64,000 bases of DNA from Gp6-AA40 sp035492455 (GCA_035492455.1 DATJJE010000071.1:62001-126000); one strand, 5' to 3'; shown: positions 1 to 9,586, numbered from the stretch's first letter. Notes: generated by a model not told the origin, from the letters alone. Numbers and translations are program-made.

Positions 1-66
1 TTTCGTGATCCGATTTCGCACACTCGATGATCGCGCGTTCGGCGTGGAACGCGCTGGGAGGTAACC

Positions 67-255
67 GTGAAGAACCTGATTACGCGTATGCGCTCGCTGA
101 TGCGCGATGACTCCGGCCAGGACCTGCTCGAATACGCGCTGCTCGTAGCATTGATCGCGCTCGTGGCGTACGGCGCGGTGCAGACGTCTGGCCAGCAGGT
201 CAACGCGATTTTCAACAACATCGCGGGCAAGCTGACCAACGCTGCCAACGGCTAG
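67..255 (+). CDS. flp: Flp-type IVb pilin, first copy
   Basis: A 62-residue major pilin of the Tad (tight adherence) system. It has a short basic leader ending at Gly17, then the Flp signature: QDLLEYALL with Glu at +5 and Tyr at +6 after the cleavage site, followed by one hydrophobic helix of about 20 residues. Prepilin peptidase (encoded at 572-1075) should cut after Gly17, leaving a mature pilin of about 45 residues that polymerises through the helix. The start is GTG at 67, chosen because GGGAGGT lies just upstream at 57-63. It is the first gene of the long Tad locus and is followed 119 bases later by a close paralogue with the same leader layout. I saw no convincing promoter in the 66 bases before it, so transcription may start outside the window. 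Confidence 0.93.
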   Translation: MKNLITRMRSLMRDDSGQDLLEYALLVALIALVAYGAVQTSGQQVNAIFNNIAGKLTNAANG

Positions 256-374
256 GCCGTCTTCGGTTCGCGGGACATGCGTTCGCTAGGCGACGCGCGG
301 CGGTATCGGTCGCGCGTCGTCCATTTTGTTCTCACATGTCGATAGCTTCAGTCACCGCGATCGCGGAGGGAACC

Positions 375-572
375 GTGAAAACTTTAATGACGCGCCTGCG
401 TGCCTGTATGCGCAATGACGCCGGACAGGACCTGCTCGAATATGCACTCCTGGTCGCGCTGATTGCCATCGTGGTATACGGCGCGGTGCAGACGTCGGGG
501 CAAAACGTCAACAGCCTGTACACGAGTATCGCGAACATGATGACGAACGCGGCACAAGCCGCGGGTGCGTAG
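375..572 (+). CDS. flp: Flp-type IVb pilin, second copy
   Basis: A 65-residue Flp pilin paralogous to the gene at 67-255. Both have Gly17 followed by QDLLEYALLVALIA and the same AVQTSGQ turn after the helix; the C-termini differ (this copy ends in an Ala-rich tail). I place the start at GTG 375 rather than at an in-frame ATG at 336, because GGAGGG sits at 365-370 and this start reproduces the leader length of the first copy. The stop codon overlaps by one base with the GTG start of the prepilin peptidase gene, so the two are probably translationally coupled. The pair looks like a tandem duplication that has diverged, perhaps giving a major and a minor pilin. Confidence 0.9.
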   Translation: MKTLMTRLRACMRNDAGQDLLEYALLVALIAIVVYGAVQTSGQNVNSLYTSIANMMTNAAQAAGA

Positions 573-1075
573 TGAACATGCCCATCACCATTGTTCAAGC
601 CGTCGTGATTGCCGCGGCCACAGCCGCGGCGGTCATTGATCTGCGTACGCGTCGCGTACCGAACGTGCTGACGCTGTCCATTGCCCTCATCGGGCTCGGC
701 CTGGCAATGGGCGGCGTGAGCGGCGTCGGCCTTGCGGCGTCGGCGGCGGGATGCCTCATCGGCTTCGCACTGCTGTTGCCTGGATTTCTGATTGGTGCCA
801 CGGGGGGCGGCGACGTGAAGCTGCTGGCCGCGCTCGGCACCTTGCTGGGCCCCGCAGCGACGCTGCGCGCGTTTGTCGCGACGGCAATCGCCGGCGGCCT
901 GATTGCGATCTGTGTTGCACTTCGCCGCGGCGGGTTCATGTCCATGGTCGCCGGAACGAGTGCTCTGGTCATGTCTGCGGGCTCGAACATCACCGAGCTC
1001 CGCGAAGCGCACGACCACCGGTTTGCGTACGCGCCCGCGATCGCCATCGGTGCGATCGTGGCGGCGCTCATTTAG
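572..1075 (+). CDS. cpaA: Prepilin peptidase CpaA/TadV (A24 family)
   Basis: A 167-residue integral membrane aspartyl protease that removes the leader of the Flp prepilins at the inner membrane. The two catalytic aspartates of the family are visible: Asp23 in VIDLRTRRVPN and Asp81 in the GGGDVK (GxGD) motif. The rest is mostly hydrophobic helices, and the length matches the short CpaA type that lacks the N-terminal methylase domain of PilD. The start may be GTG 572 or the in-frame ATG 578; the former overlaps the stop of the second pilin. It lies directly behind its predicted substrates. Confidence 0.92.
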   Translation: MNMPITIVQAVVIAAATAAAVIDLRTRRVPNVLTLSIALIGLGLAMGGVSGVGLAASAAGCLIGFALLLPGFLIGATGGGDVKLLAALGTLLGPAATLRAFVATAIAGGLIAICVALRRGGFMSMVAGTSALVMSAGSNITELREAHDHRFAYAPAIAIGAIVAALI

Positions 1076-1091
1076 CAGAGGGCAGTCAGCA

Positions 1092-1547
1092 ATGAAACCT
1101 CACTGGATGCGATTGCGACGGGATGACAGAGGCGTTGCGCTGATGGAGATGGCGCTGACGCTGCCCATTCTGCTGCTTATTTCCGTCGGAATCCTCGAGT
1201 TCGGACGTGCGTTCCAGACATGGCAGATCGTCACCAATGCCGCGCGCGAAGGGGCACGCGTCGCGGTCCTGCCCGGAATCGACGATTCGATGGTGACCGC
1301 GCGGGTGAACGAGTACATCCAGGCAGGTGTGCTCGACGCCGGAGTAACGCCGACGGTGACCATTAACCGGGCCGCGACGATTTCGTACGGAACCGGCACC
1401 GCGTCGGGGTCGCAGGTGGTTGTGAGCTATCCGTTCAAGTTCATGGTGCTGCACAGCGTCGCGCAGCTGTTCAGCACCAACAACAGCAATCCACTGGGCA
1501 CGGATTTCACGATGGCCGCATCGGCAACGATGCGGAACGAAAACTAG
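1092..1547 (+). CDS. tadE: TadE-like minor pilin
   Basis: A 151-residue pseudopilin-like protein of the Tad pilus. After a short basic N-terminus with DDRGVALMEMALTLPIL it has a single hydrophobic helix and then the TadE hallmark EFGRAFQTWQIVTNAAREGAR, leading into a periplasmic domain. TadE/F proteins are processed by the same prepilin peptidase and are needed for pilus biogenesis. The reading frame is open further upstream to 903, but that part overlaps cpaA, so I use ATG 1092, which follows cpaA by 16 bases. It is co-directional with the rest of the locus. Confidence 0.9.
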   Translation: MKPHWMRLRRDDRGVALMEMALTLPILLLISVGILEFGRAFQTWQIVTNAAREGARVAVLPGIDDSMVTARVNEYIQAGVLDAGVTPTVTINRAATISYGTGTASGSQVVVSYPFKFMVLHSVAQLFSTNNSNPLGTDFTMAASATMRNEN

Positions 1548-1571
1548 CGACGAGGCTGGGGACCTCTATAT

Positions 1572-2414
1572 ATGAATCGCATTCGCGTCTTCATCATGCT
1601 TGCGCTGGCGGTTACGGTCGGCGGCGTGTTTGCCTTCGCCACCTACCGCTACACGCAGAGGCCTGAGCCGGCGAAGGTCGACGCCATTCCAACCCGGCCC
1701 GTCGTCATTGCCGTCACCAACCTGGATCTCGGCGCGTCGCTCCGGCGCGAGGACGTGCGGACGATCGACTGGCCGGCCGAATCGGTACCCGCTGGCGCGT
1801 TCAACCGCGTCGAGGACGTGATCGGCCGCGGGCTGATTCAGCCTATCGTGCAGAACGAAGCGATTCTGCCGAACAAGCTCGCCTCGAAGGAGGGCGGCGC
1901 GGGACTGCCGCCCGTCATCAAGCCCGGCTACCGCGCATTGTCAGTGCGCGTCAACGACGTGATTGGCGTGGCGGGCTACGTTTTGCCTGGCACCAAGGTG
2001 GACGTCGTGGCGACAGTGAACCCGTCGACACAGCCGACCGACGTGACGTCGAAGATCGTGTTGACGAACGTCGAGGTGCTCGCCTCGGGTACGAAGATCG
2101 AACGTGACACCGAACAGGGAAAACCGATTGCGGTCAGCGTCGTGACGCTGCTCGTCAATCCTGCCGAAGCGGAGAAGCTGACGTTGGCGAGCACTGAAGG
2201 AAAGATTCAGCTTGCTCTTCGTAACCCGCTCGACCCAGCCGCCCCGACGACCACCGGCATCCGGCCGGCCGGCTTGCTCGGATATATCGCCGCCCGTCCG
2301 GTGACACGCGTCGCCGCCGCGGCGCCGCCGAAGGCAGCCGCACCGGCGCCGGCACCGATGGTCGAAATTATTCGCGGAGACAAACGCACGCAGGAAGCCG
2401 TGCACCAGGAGTAG
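1572..2414 (+). CDS. cpaB: Flp pilus assembly protein CpaB/RcpC
   Basis: A 280-residue protein with an N-terminal membrane anchor (about residues 7-25) followed by a SAF domain (roughly 45-110, including VVIAVTNLDLGASLRREDV) and the CpaB/RcpC domain (to about 225). The C-terminal 40 residues are Ala/Pro-rich. RcpC is a periplasmic protein that works with the secretin and can modify or stabilise the pilus. The start ATG at 1572 has only a weak ribosome-binding site (GGGGACC at 1558-1564). The next gene, the secretin, starts three bases after its stop, the usual cpaB-cpaC order. Confidence 0.92.
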   Translation: MNRIRVFIMLALAVTVGGVFAFATYRYTQRPEPAKVDAIPTRPVVIAVTNLDLGASLRREDVRTIDWPAESVPAGAFNRVEDVIGRGLIQPIVQNEAILPNKLASKEGGAGLPPVIKPGYRALSVRVNDVIGVAGYVLPGTKVDVVATVNPSTQPTDVTSKIVLTNVEVLASGTKIERDTEQGKPIAVSVVTLLVNPAEAEKLTLASTEGKIQLALRNPLDPAAPTTTGIRPAGLLGYIAARPVTRVAAAAPPKAAAPAPAPMVEIIRGDKRTQEAVHQE

Positions 2415-2416
2415 CG

Positions 2417-4003
2417 ATGAAGGTTATGACACCTGAACGAGGCAGCGTCGACATCATGCGAATGGCCGGCGCGTTCATCCTTGTGATCGCCGTCTGGGGC
2501 ACGCTCGGACTGCAGGCACAAGGACTCCCAGAGGCAGCCGCGATCTCCACACCCGCTACATCGATTGCGGCGGCCGCAGCGATCCCTGTTCCGCCGACAT
2601 CCGCTCCGGCGCCGATGCCCGTGGCTGCGGGAGGCTCCGGTGCGGCGGTTGACGCGGCGGCTCCGGCTGCGGCACTTACGCCGACCAGCTCGATCGAGCT
2701 CGTCGTCGGCCAGTCCACGGTGCTCGATATCGGCGCACCGATTACGCGCGTCTCGCTGACGAGCTCGGATGTTGCCGATGCGCTCGTCACGTCATCGAAG
2801 CAACTGCTGCTGAACGGCAAGACGCCCGGCGCCATATCTATGTATGTATGGGATCGGCAGGGCACCCTCCGGCGCTACGACGTAACAGTCCAGCGCGACC
2901 TGTCGCGGCTTTCCGCACAGCTGACCGAACTGTTCCCGAGTGAATCGATTGCCGCGCGCAGCTCCGGCCGCAACGTCGTGCTGTCTGGTTCGGTTACCAG
3001 CAAGGAAGCGGCGGACCGCGTCATCAATGTTGCTGCGGGATTCACGGACAAGAAGGAAGAGGTCGTATCGCTGCTGCAAATCGCTTCCCCGCCGACCGAC
3101 CAGGTGCTGTTGCACGTTCGATTTGCGGAAGTCAGCCGCTCCGCGCTGACCGAAGTCGGCGCATCGCTGTTCACCAGTCCAACCGGTATTCACAACACCA
3201 TCGGACGGACGACGACCGACCAGATCCCGGGCCCGTCGTACAGTGACCTGTCGTGGTCGAAAGCCAGCTCTGACTTCGGCTCGGACGTCACGTCCGCCTC
3301 CGGCAAGCTGACGTTCAGCGACTTTCTGAACCTGTTCGTGCTGAGCGAAAAGTACGACCTCGGTCTCCTCATTCGTGCCCTTCAGTCGCGCGGTCTCTTC
3401 CAGAGCCTCGCGGAGCCCAACCTCGTGGCCGAGAGCGGGAAGGAAGCGAGCTTCCTGGCCGGCGGTGAATTCCCGATTCCGGTTGCGCAGGGCTCGGGCG
3501 CGAACATCGGCGTGTCGGTGCAGTTCAAGGAGTTTGGCGTGAGGCTCGGATTCACGCCGGTGATCAACGGCGACCGGATTCACCTGAAGGTTCGTCCCGA
3601 GGTCAGCACGCTCGACTTCGCCAACGCGGTCCAGCTCTCCGGCTTCCGCATCCCCGCGCTAACGACGCGCCGCACAGAGACCGAGATCGAATTGCGTGAC
3701 CGTCAGACGTTTGCGATTGCAGGTCTGCTCAACAACAGCATGACCAGCACGATGCAGAAGATCCCCGGTATCGGTGACATTCCGGTGCTCGGACTCCTGT
3801 TCAAGAGCAAAGCGGCGCAGAAGAACCGGACGGAGCTGGTCGTGATGATCACGCCGGAGATTCTGCGTGCGGATTCTCCGGGTGCGGGCACCCAGCTGCC
3901 GCGTCTCGACGAGCCGTTCCTGTCGGCACCGCAGCAGAACAAGTCGATCGCGCCGCCGCCTCCGGCGCTTCCGGTGGGTGCGCAGGCAGCCCCCGCTCGA
4001 TAG
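2417..4003 (+). CDS. cpaC: Tad secretin CpaC/RcpA
   Basis: A 528-residue outer-membrane secretin through which the Flp pilus passes. In order: a signal sequence (about 1-35), an Ala/Pro-rich linker, the pilus-type secretin N-terminal domain (about 92-160), a BON-like domain (about 165-230), and the C-terminal secretin domain (about 320-490) with the signature GIGDIPVLGLLFKS near its end followed by a RTELVVMITPEIL strand. The length is normal for the family. ATG 2417 is two bases after the cpaB stop. The extreme C-terminus is Pro-rich and may bind a pilotin or another partner, but no specific motif supports this. Confidence 0.94.
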   Translation: MKVMTPERGSVDIMRMAGAFILVIAVWGTLGLQAQGLPEAAAISTPATSIAAAAAIPVPPTSAPAPMPVAAGGSGAAVDAAAPAAALTPTSSIELVVGQSTVLDIGAPITRVSLTSSDVADALVTSSKQLLLNGKTPGAISMYVWDRQGTLRRYDVTVQRDLSRLSAQLTELFPSESIAARSSGRNVVLSGSVTSKEAADRVINVAAGFTDKKEEVVSLLQIASPPTDQVLLHVRFAEVSRSALTEVGASLFTSPTGIHNTIGRTTTDQIPGPSYSDLSWSKASSDFGSDVTSASGKLTFSDFLNLFVLSEKYDLGLLIRALQSRGLFQSLAEPNLVAESGKEASFLAGGEFPIPVAQGSGANIGVSVQFKEFGVRLGFTPVINGDRIHLKVRPEVSTLDFANAVQLSGFRIPALTTRRTETEIELRDRQTFAIAGLLNNSMTSTMQKIPGIGDIPVLGLLFKSKAAQKNRTELVVMITPEILRADSPGAGTQLPRLDEPFLSAPQQNKSIAPPPPALPVGAQAAPAR

Positions 4004-4035
4004 TGGATCAACGCGGAAGACTGAGGACCTTGGAC

Positions 4036-5154
4036 ATGTTGAAACGCCTTCGCGAACTGCGCCGGGATGAACATGGAATGACTTTCATGTTCGTCGGTCT
4101 GGGACTGATCGCATTCATGGCCGCCACGACCCTGGCGATCGATGTGGGCATGTTCATGAACGCCCGCACGCAGGCACAGACGGCCGCGGACTCGGCCGCG
4201 CTCGCGGGTGCGACGGCGCTTGTCTACAACAGCTGGACAGATCGAACGGCTTCGGGCCCTGCGGTGCAGAGCGCGATCAGCGCCGCTCAGAAGAACGGCG
4301 TCATGGCCGGCACAGTAGACGTGAAGCCGACCGATGTGACGTTCCCCAACGACCCCTATGGGCAAGCGAACGAAGTGCAAGTGAATGTGTTTCGGACCGT
4401 CGCTCGAAACAATCCGGTGTCAACGCTCATCGGACCGCTATTCGGGATATCCACCGTGGACATCACGGCGACGGCCACCGCGCAGGCGGCACCTGCACTG
4501 GGGATGACCTGCGTCAAGCCGTTCATCATCCCGGACAAGTGGCAGGAGAACAACGTTCCGCCGAACACCACGTTCGATAAATACGACAACAAGGGGAACA
4601 TCATTCCCAACGCGGACTCTTACACGGCGCCGGGATACACGGAAGCTAATCGCGGAGACGTGATGGTTCTGCGTGCACAACAGGGCAACAACATTTCGCC
4701 TTCAATGTATTACTCGTGGAAGATGCCGGGCGATATCGGCGGAAACTTCTACGAAGAAAACATTGCGACCTGCAACACATCGGTCATTGAAATTCCCTAC
4801 CAGGCGCAGCAGGAGCCGGGCTCGATGGAAGGCCCGACGATTTCCGGTCTTCAGCGGTTGATAGACCAGGATCCCACCGCCATCTGGGACGACTCCAAGA
4901 AGGACTACATCAGCACCAAGAGACCGAGTCCGCGCGTCTTTCCGATTCCGCTGTACGACCCTGATCAGTACCAAAAGGGCATGCAGACTGGCCGAAACGC
5001 GACGCTCGTCGCCACGAACTGGCTTGGCTTCTTTCTCGAGAGGATACAGGGCAGCGAGGCATATGGACGCATCTTTCCGATAACCGGCGTGTCGGCCATC
5101 AGCGGTCCGACAACCACAACTCCTCTCGCATACGTCATTCGGCTGGTGAAGTAA
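4036..5154 (+). CDS. TadG-like pilus assembly protein
   Basis: A 372-residue protein with a TadE/TadG-like N-terminus: a basic start, one transmembrane helix, then FMNARTQAQTAADSAALAGA, the conserved segment of Flp-pilus-assembly TadG-like proteins (Pfam Tad/TadE-like group). The rest is a periplasmic domain in which I recognise no von Willebrand fold, so it is shorter than classical TadG. GTG at 4003, overlapping the secretin stop, is possible, but ATG 4036 is preferred because GAGGA lies 8 bases upstream at 4023-4027. Cysteines occur in the C-terminal half (CVKPF, IATCN) and might form a disulfide after export. Confidence 0.82.
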   Translation: MLKRLRELRRDEHGMTFMFVGLGLIAFMAATTLAIDVGMFMNARTQAQTAADSAALAGATALVYNSWTDRTASGPAVQSAISAAQKNGVMAGTVDVKPTDVTFPNDPYGQANEVQVNVFRTVARNNPVSTLIGPLFGISTVDITATATAQAAPALGMTCVKPFIIPDKWQENNVPPNTTFDKYDNKGNIIPNADSYTAPGYTEANRGDVMVLRAQQGNNISPSMYYSWKMPGDIGGNFYEENIATCNTSVIEIPYQAQQEPGSMEGPTISGLQRLIDQDPTAIWDDSKKDYISTKRPSPRVFPIPLYDPDQYQKGMQTGRNATLVATNWLGFFLERIQGSEAYGRIFPITGVSAISGPTTTTPLAYVIRLVK

Positions 5155-5157
5155 GTC

Positions 5158-6333
5158 ATGCTGCGACTCACAAGTGTCATCGTTACCGACGACAGCGGAT
5201 TCCGGAATCAGCTCGCTGCCCTGCTGCGACTCGGCGGCATTCCGGTCCGCGTGAGCGACGATCGTTTTCCGCGCGAAGGAGTGCCGCCGGATGTGGTCGT
5301 CGTTGATGGCCGCAACTCGCCGTCGGCAGCGATGCAGACGGTTGAGCGCGTCAGGGTCGCCGCACCGGCCGCCAGTATCTTCTTCGTCGCCGAGGAAGCC
5401 GCGCCGGACCTGATTCTCCATTCGATGCGAGCCGGCGCGAATGAGTTCCTTACATGGCCGCCGGCGCGTGAGACGCTCGACGAGGCCATCCGTCGCATGG
5501 CTGCCCGTGTCGAGGCTGCGCCGGGCGAACGTCCGAAAACAAAAACCCTGGTGTTCTTCGGTGCCAAGGGCGGGGTCGGCACGACGACGGTTGCGGTGAA
5601 CTGCGCGGTCGACCTGGCGCGCCTCAGCCAGCGAGGCACGCTCATCATCGATTTGAAGCCAGGCCTCGGTGAAGTGTCGCTCTTCCTTGGACTGCGCAGC
5701 CGTTACACCCTGCTGGATGCGATCGATAACCTGCATCGACTCGACGCGGAATTCCTGCGCGAGCTGGTCGTCAAGCACAAGTCAGGTCTCGAGCTGCTGG
5801 CTGGATCCGCACAGTTCGATCGGCCCGGGGCCAATGACAGCGGTTCGGTCGAGGAAATGTTCCGTATGTTCGCGCGCTTCTACGAGTACATCGTCGTGGA
5901 TGCGGGCAACGACGTCACGCCCTGTTCCATCGCCGCGCTGTACGCAGCTGACAACATCTGCCTCGTCACCAATCCCGACGTGCCATCTGTACGCAACGCA
6001 CAGCGGCTGATGGAAAAGATCGGCCAGCTCGGCACCTCGAGCGAACGCGTCATGGTGATCCTCAACCGCGCGGCGGAGCCCTTCCCGATTCCGATGGCAC
6101 AGATTGAAGCGGCTCTCGGACATCCGATCGACCAGACCTTCCCGAGCGACTACAAGCTGGTGTCGTCGGCGCTCAACTCGGGCGTGCCACTGGCACTGAC
6201 AGGCAATACGGATCTTGCGCTGCAGTTCGATCGGTTTACGCAGCGAATTCTCAACCCCGATGCGGAGCCGGAACAGGCAGTCGTCGGACGCAAGAGTCCG
6301 CTGCGGTTCGAACGCATCACGTCCATCTGGTAA
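5158..6333 (+). CDS. cpaE: CpaE/TadZ-like pilus localisation ATPase
   Basis: A 391-residue two-domain protein. Residues 1-115 form a degenerate response-regulator receiver domain. Residues 128-390 form a ParA/MinD-type ATPase with a deviant Walker A GAKGGVGTTT at 135-144 and the MinD-like segment IIDLKPGLGEVSLFLGL. TadZ/CpaE proteins place the Tad secretion machine, often at a cell pole. In a true receiver an acidic pocket and Asp acceptor would be expected; the DDS near residue 11 and VVVDGRN at 47-53 keep some of these positions, so phosphorylation cannot be excluded. ATG 5158 is three bases after the tadG-like stop. Confidence 0.9.
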   Translation: MLRLTSVIVTDDSGFRNQLAALLRLGGIPVRVSDDRFPREGVPPDVVVVDGRNSPSAAMQTVERVRVAAPAASIFFVAEEAAPDLILHSMRAGANEFLTWPPARETLDEAIRRMAARVEAAPGERPKTKTLVFFGAKGGVGTTTVAVNCAVDLARLSQRGTLIIDLKPGLGEVSLFLGLRSRYTLLDAIDNLHRLDAEFLRELVVKHKSGLELLAGSAQFDRPGANDSGSVEEMFRMFARFYEYIVVDAGNDVTPCSIAALYAADNICLVTNPDVPSVRNAQRLMEKIGQLGTSSERVMVILNRAAEPFPIPMAQIEAALGHPIDQTFPSDYKLVSSALNSGVPLALTGNTDLALQFDRFTQRILNPDAEPEQAVVGRKSPLRFERITSIW

Positions 6334-6339
6334 CCGGCC

Positions 6340-7719
6340 ATGATTCAGGGTTCCCTCGGCATCTCGCCCTCGTCCCTTCGCCCGGCGCCTGTAGCCACAG
6401 CGCCCACGCCGTCCCAGGCTGCACCTCGCGTGGTACAGCCGCCGCGGCCGCAGTATCTGGAGTTGCGGGCGCAGGTCCATCGCAAATTGCTCAACCGGTT
6501 GAACCTCGAGGCGCTGGCGCAAACCGAGCGTTCGCGGGCTGAGAGCGAAATCAAAGCGCTGCTTGGCCAGTTGATTGTCGAAGAGAACACCCCAATCTCG
6601 TTGTCGGAGCGCGAGACGCTCTTCAGCGAAGTGCTCGACGACGTGTTCGGTCTGGGACCGCTTGAACCGCTGCTGCGCGATCCGACGATCAACGACATCC
6701 TCGTCAACACGCATAAAAGCGTGTTCGTGGAGCGCCGCGGTGTACTCGAGCGCGTGCACGCCTCATTTCAGGACGACCGGCAGCTGCTTCGCGTAATCGA
6801 TCGCATCGTCAGCGGCGTCGGCCGCCGGATCGACGACAGCTCGCCGATGGTGGATGCGCGCTTACCCGATGGTTCCCGTGTGAACGCCATCATCCCGCCA
6901 CTCGCGGTAGACGGACCGTTGCTGTCGATTCGTCGTTTCCCAGCGGAGCGCTTGAAGGCCGAAGACCTCGTCACGCTGACAGCGTTGACGCAGCCGATGC
7001 TCGATTTCCTCGGTCACTGCGTCCGCGCGCGCCTCAACTGCCTTATCAGCGGCGGCACTGGTGCCGGCAAGACCACGCTGCTCAACGTCCTTTCGAGCTT
7101 CATTTCCGAACACGAGCGCATTGTGACCATCGAGGATGCCGCCGAACTGCAGCTGCGGCAGGAACACGTCGCGCGCCTCGAAACGCGTCCCGCAAACGTC
7201 GAAGGCAAGGGTGCCGTCCGTCAGCGCCAGCTAGTAGTCAACGCCCTTCGTATGCGTCCCGATCGCATCGTCGTTGGCGAGGTCCGAGGCGAAGAGGCGC
7301 TGGACATGCTGCAGGCGATGAACACGGGTCACGACGGCTCGCTGACCACCGTTCACGCGAACTCTCCGCGCGATGCGCTTATGCGTATTGAAACGATGAT
7401 TGCCATGGGCGCGACGAATTTGCCGGAGCGGGCGATGCGGCATCAGGTCTCCTCCGCCATCCAGGTCGTTGTTCAGCAGACGCGACTCAGCGACGGCACG
7501 CGCAAAGTGACGAGCATCTCTGAGATCACCGGCATGGAGGGGGACATCATCACCATGCAGGAAATCTTCGTCTTTGAAAAGGTTGGCGTCGGACCCGAGG
7601 GGAAAGTCATCGGACGTTTCCGGGCGACCGGGGTGCGGCCGAAGTGCTCGGAACGACTGAAGGCAGCGGGCATCCAGCTTCCGACCTCGATGTTCGAGGG
7701 CGTGCACGAGGTGCGGTGA
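6340..7719 (+). CDS. cpaF: Tad secretion ATPase CpaF/TadA
   Basis: A 459-residue hexameric type II/IV secretion ATPase that powers Flp pilus extension at the cytoplasmic face. The Walker A is SGGTGAGKTTLLN (GGTGAGKT at 238-245), followed by the Asp box IEDAAELQL, the Walker B region RMRPDRIVVGEVRGEEALDML and the His box TGHDGSLTTVHANS. The N-terminal 60 residues are Pro-rich and variable, as in other CpaF proteins. The stop overlaps the tadB start as TGATG, giving tight coupling to the two membrane platform genes. Confidence 0.96.
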   Translation: MIQGSLGISPSSLRPAPVATAPTPSQAAPRVVQPPRPQYLELRAQVHRKLLNRLNLEALAQTERSRAESEIKALLGQLIVEENTPISLSERETLFSEVLDDVFGLGPLEPLLRDPTINDILVNTHKSVFVERRGVLERVHASFQDDRQLLRVIDRIVSGVGRRIDDSSPMVDARLPDGSRVNAIIPPLAVDGPLLSIRRFPAERLKAEDLVTLTALTQPMLDFLGHCVRARLNCLISGGTGAGKTTLLNVLSSFISEHERIVTIEDAAELQLRQEHVARLETRPANVEGKGAVRQRQLVVNALRMRPDRIVVGEVRGEEALDMLQAMNTGHDGSLTTVHANSPRDALMRIETMIAMGATNLPERAMRHQVSSAIQVVVQQTRLSDGTRKVTSISEITGMEGDIITMQEIFVFEKVGVGPEGKVIGRFRATGVRPKCSERLKAAGIQLPTSMFEGVHEVR

Positions 7720-8684
7720 TGCTGGCTTCGATTGTTGTCTTCTTCCTCGGCAGCGGCGCGGTTGTCGCCGCGTTCAAGCTGTGGGAACGCGTTGCCGCGC
7801 GAATCGCCGAACGTCGTCTCAAAGACCGGCTGCGCGACGTCGGCCAGACGGTGGCGACGGAGCCTGGCGAGACCACGGTTCTCAAACAAACCAACGAAGG
7901 ACCGCTGCCGGCGATTGAACGGGCGGTCGGCCACACACCTCTCGGCCCGAGGTTGACGAGGCTCATCGAACAGTCCGGCGTGCACACCACACCCGGTGTG
8001 ATTGTGCTCGCCAGCTTCGCTTCCGCGTTCGTCGTGTCGTTCATCACCGGGCGTTTCGTACATGTTCCGTTTGTCGGTTGGGCGGCGTCCGGCGCAGGCT
8101 TCTCACTGCCGACAGTCTTTCTGATGCGGAAGCGGACGCTTCGGATTCGCCGCTTCGAAGAGCAGTTCCCCGAGGCGCTCGACCTGCTGTCGCGCGCGAT
8201 GCGAGCCGGTCACGCACTGCAGACAGCGCTCGGCACCGCGGCTGACGAGCTGGAGGAACCGGTCGGCGTCGAGCTCAAGAAGGTATTCGATCAGCAGAAC
8301 TTCGGCCTGCCGCTCAATGATGCGCTGAAGGAGCTCGCCGAGCGCATCCCGCTCGTCGATGTGAAGTTCTTCGTCACCGCCATCGCCATTCAGCGCGAGA
8401 GCGGCGGCAACCTCGCCGAGATTCTCGACAACCTCGCGCACGTCGTACGTGAGCGGTTTAAGGTACTGCGACAGGTTCGGACGCACACGGCGCACGGGCG
8501 GTTCACGGGCTTCGTCCTGCTCGCACTGCCGGCCGCGCTCGCGGTCGGCCTGTCGTTTGTTGCGCCGGACATGATGGACCTGCTGTTCAAGGAGCCAATG
8601 GGCAAGATGATGATCGCCGGTGCCATCGTCGCGCAGACAATTGGATTCTTCTGGATCCGCAAGGTCATCAAGATCGAGGTCTGA
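7719..8684 (+). CDS. tadB: Tad platform protein TadB
   Basis: A 321-residue inner-membrane platform protein of the T2SSF/GspF superfamily. It has an N-terminal helix, a cytoplasmic stretch, a helix pair around residues 90-125, the conserved EEQFPEALDLLSRAMRAGHALQTAL segment, and C-terminal helices. It pairs with TadC to form the assembly platform on CpaF. The frame is open upstream to 7644, but ATG 7719 overlaps the cpaF stop in TGATG, the normal arrangement. Confidence 0.93.
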   Translation: MLASIVVFFLGSGAVVAAFKLWERVAARIAERRLKDRLRDVGQTVATEPGETTVLKQTNEGPLPAIERAVGHTPLGPRLTRLIEQSGVHTTPGVIVLASFASAFVVSFITGRFVHVPFVGWAASGAGFSLPTVFLMRKRTLRIRRFEEQFPEALDLLSRAMRAGHALQTALGTAADELEEPVGVELKKVFDQQNFGLPLNDALKELAERIPLVDVKFFVTAIAIQRESGGNLAEILDNLAHVVRERFKVLRQVRTHTAHGRFTGFVLLALPAALAVGLSFVAPDMMDLLFKEPMGKMMIAGAIVAQTIGFFWIRKVIKIEV

Positions 8685-8686
8685 TC

Positions 8687-9582
8687 ATGCTGCTGCCTGT
8701 CATCGCGTTCATCCTTGCATCGGCCCTGGTAATGGCCGCGGCGTACGCGCTCACGCCGCGGACCGCGACGATCGAGCAGCGTCTCGACGAGTTGACCGGC
8801 GTGCAGCCCAAGGCAGCCGATTCATCGCGCTTCCACAAGGTGATGCTCGACACGTTCAAGCGCATCGGCGAGGCCGCGCCGAAATCCGCCTCGGAGATGG
8901 GGAAGCTGCGCGCCAAGTTGATCTGCGCCGGCTACCGCGCGCCGGACGCGCTGATCCTCTTCGTCGGGCTGCGGCTTGGCTGCGCGCTCCTCTTCTTTGC
9001 GTTCGCCTCGATCATCCTGCTCGGCAGCGTGCTGACGAGCCTGGTCGCGGCGGCCATTGGATACCTGCTCCCGAGCATGATGCTGGGCCGGATGGCGAAG
9101 CAGCGCCAGCATCGCATCCGCCTCTCGCTTCCCGACGCGCTCGACTTGATGGTTGTCAGTGTCGAAGCCGGTCTGGGTCTCGATCAGGCTATTCAGCGCG
9201 TTGCCGATGAGCTCGGCATGGTCCATCCAGAGCTGTCCGAGGAATTGCGGCTGGTGAATCTCGAGCTGCGGGCGGGCACGGCCAGGGCTGACGCGCTGCG
9301 CAACCTCGCCAACCGCACGCAGGTCGACGACCTGTCATCGCTTGTCACGATGCTCGTGCAGACGGATAAATTCGGCACCAGCGTGGCGCAATCGCTGCGC
9401 GTTCATTCGGACACATCGCGCACCAAACGCCGGCAGCGTGCGGAAGAGGCGGCGGCGAAAACCGGCGCGAAGATGGTGTTCCCGCTGGTGTTCTGCATCT
9501 TCCCGGCGATTTGGGTCGTGACGATTGGCCCTGCCGCAATCAAGTTCGTTGAAGTTCTTGTTCCCCTCGTCCAGCAACAAAA

Positions 9583-9586
<4 letters not shown>
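8687..9586 (+). CDS. tadC: Tad platform protein TadC
   Basis: A 299-residue paralogue of TadB with the same T2SSF fold: N-terminal helix, RIRLSLPDALDLMVVSVEAGLGLDQAIQRVADEL in the middle, and the RRQRAEEAAAKTGAKMVFPLVFCIFPAIWVV ending typical of TadC. It starts two bases after tadB and its last four bases overlap the following AAA ATPase gene in ATGA, so the Tad core and that ATPase are read from one message. Confidence 0.93.
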
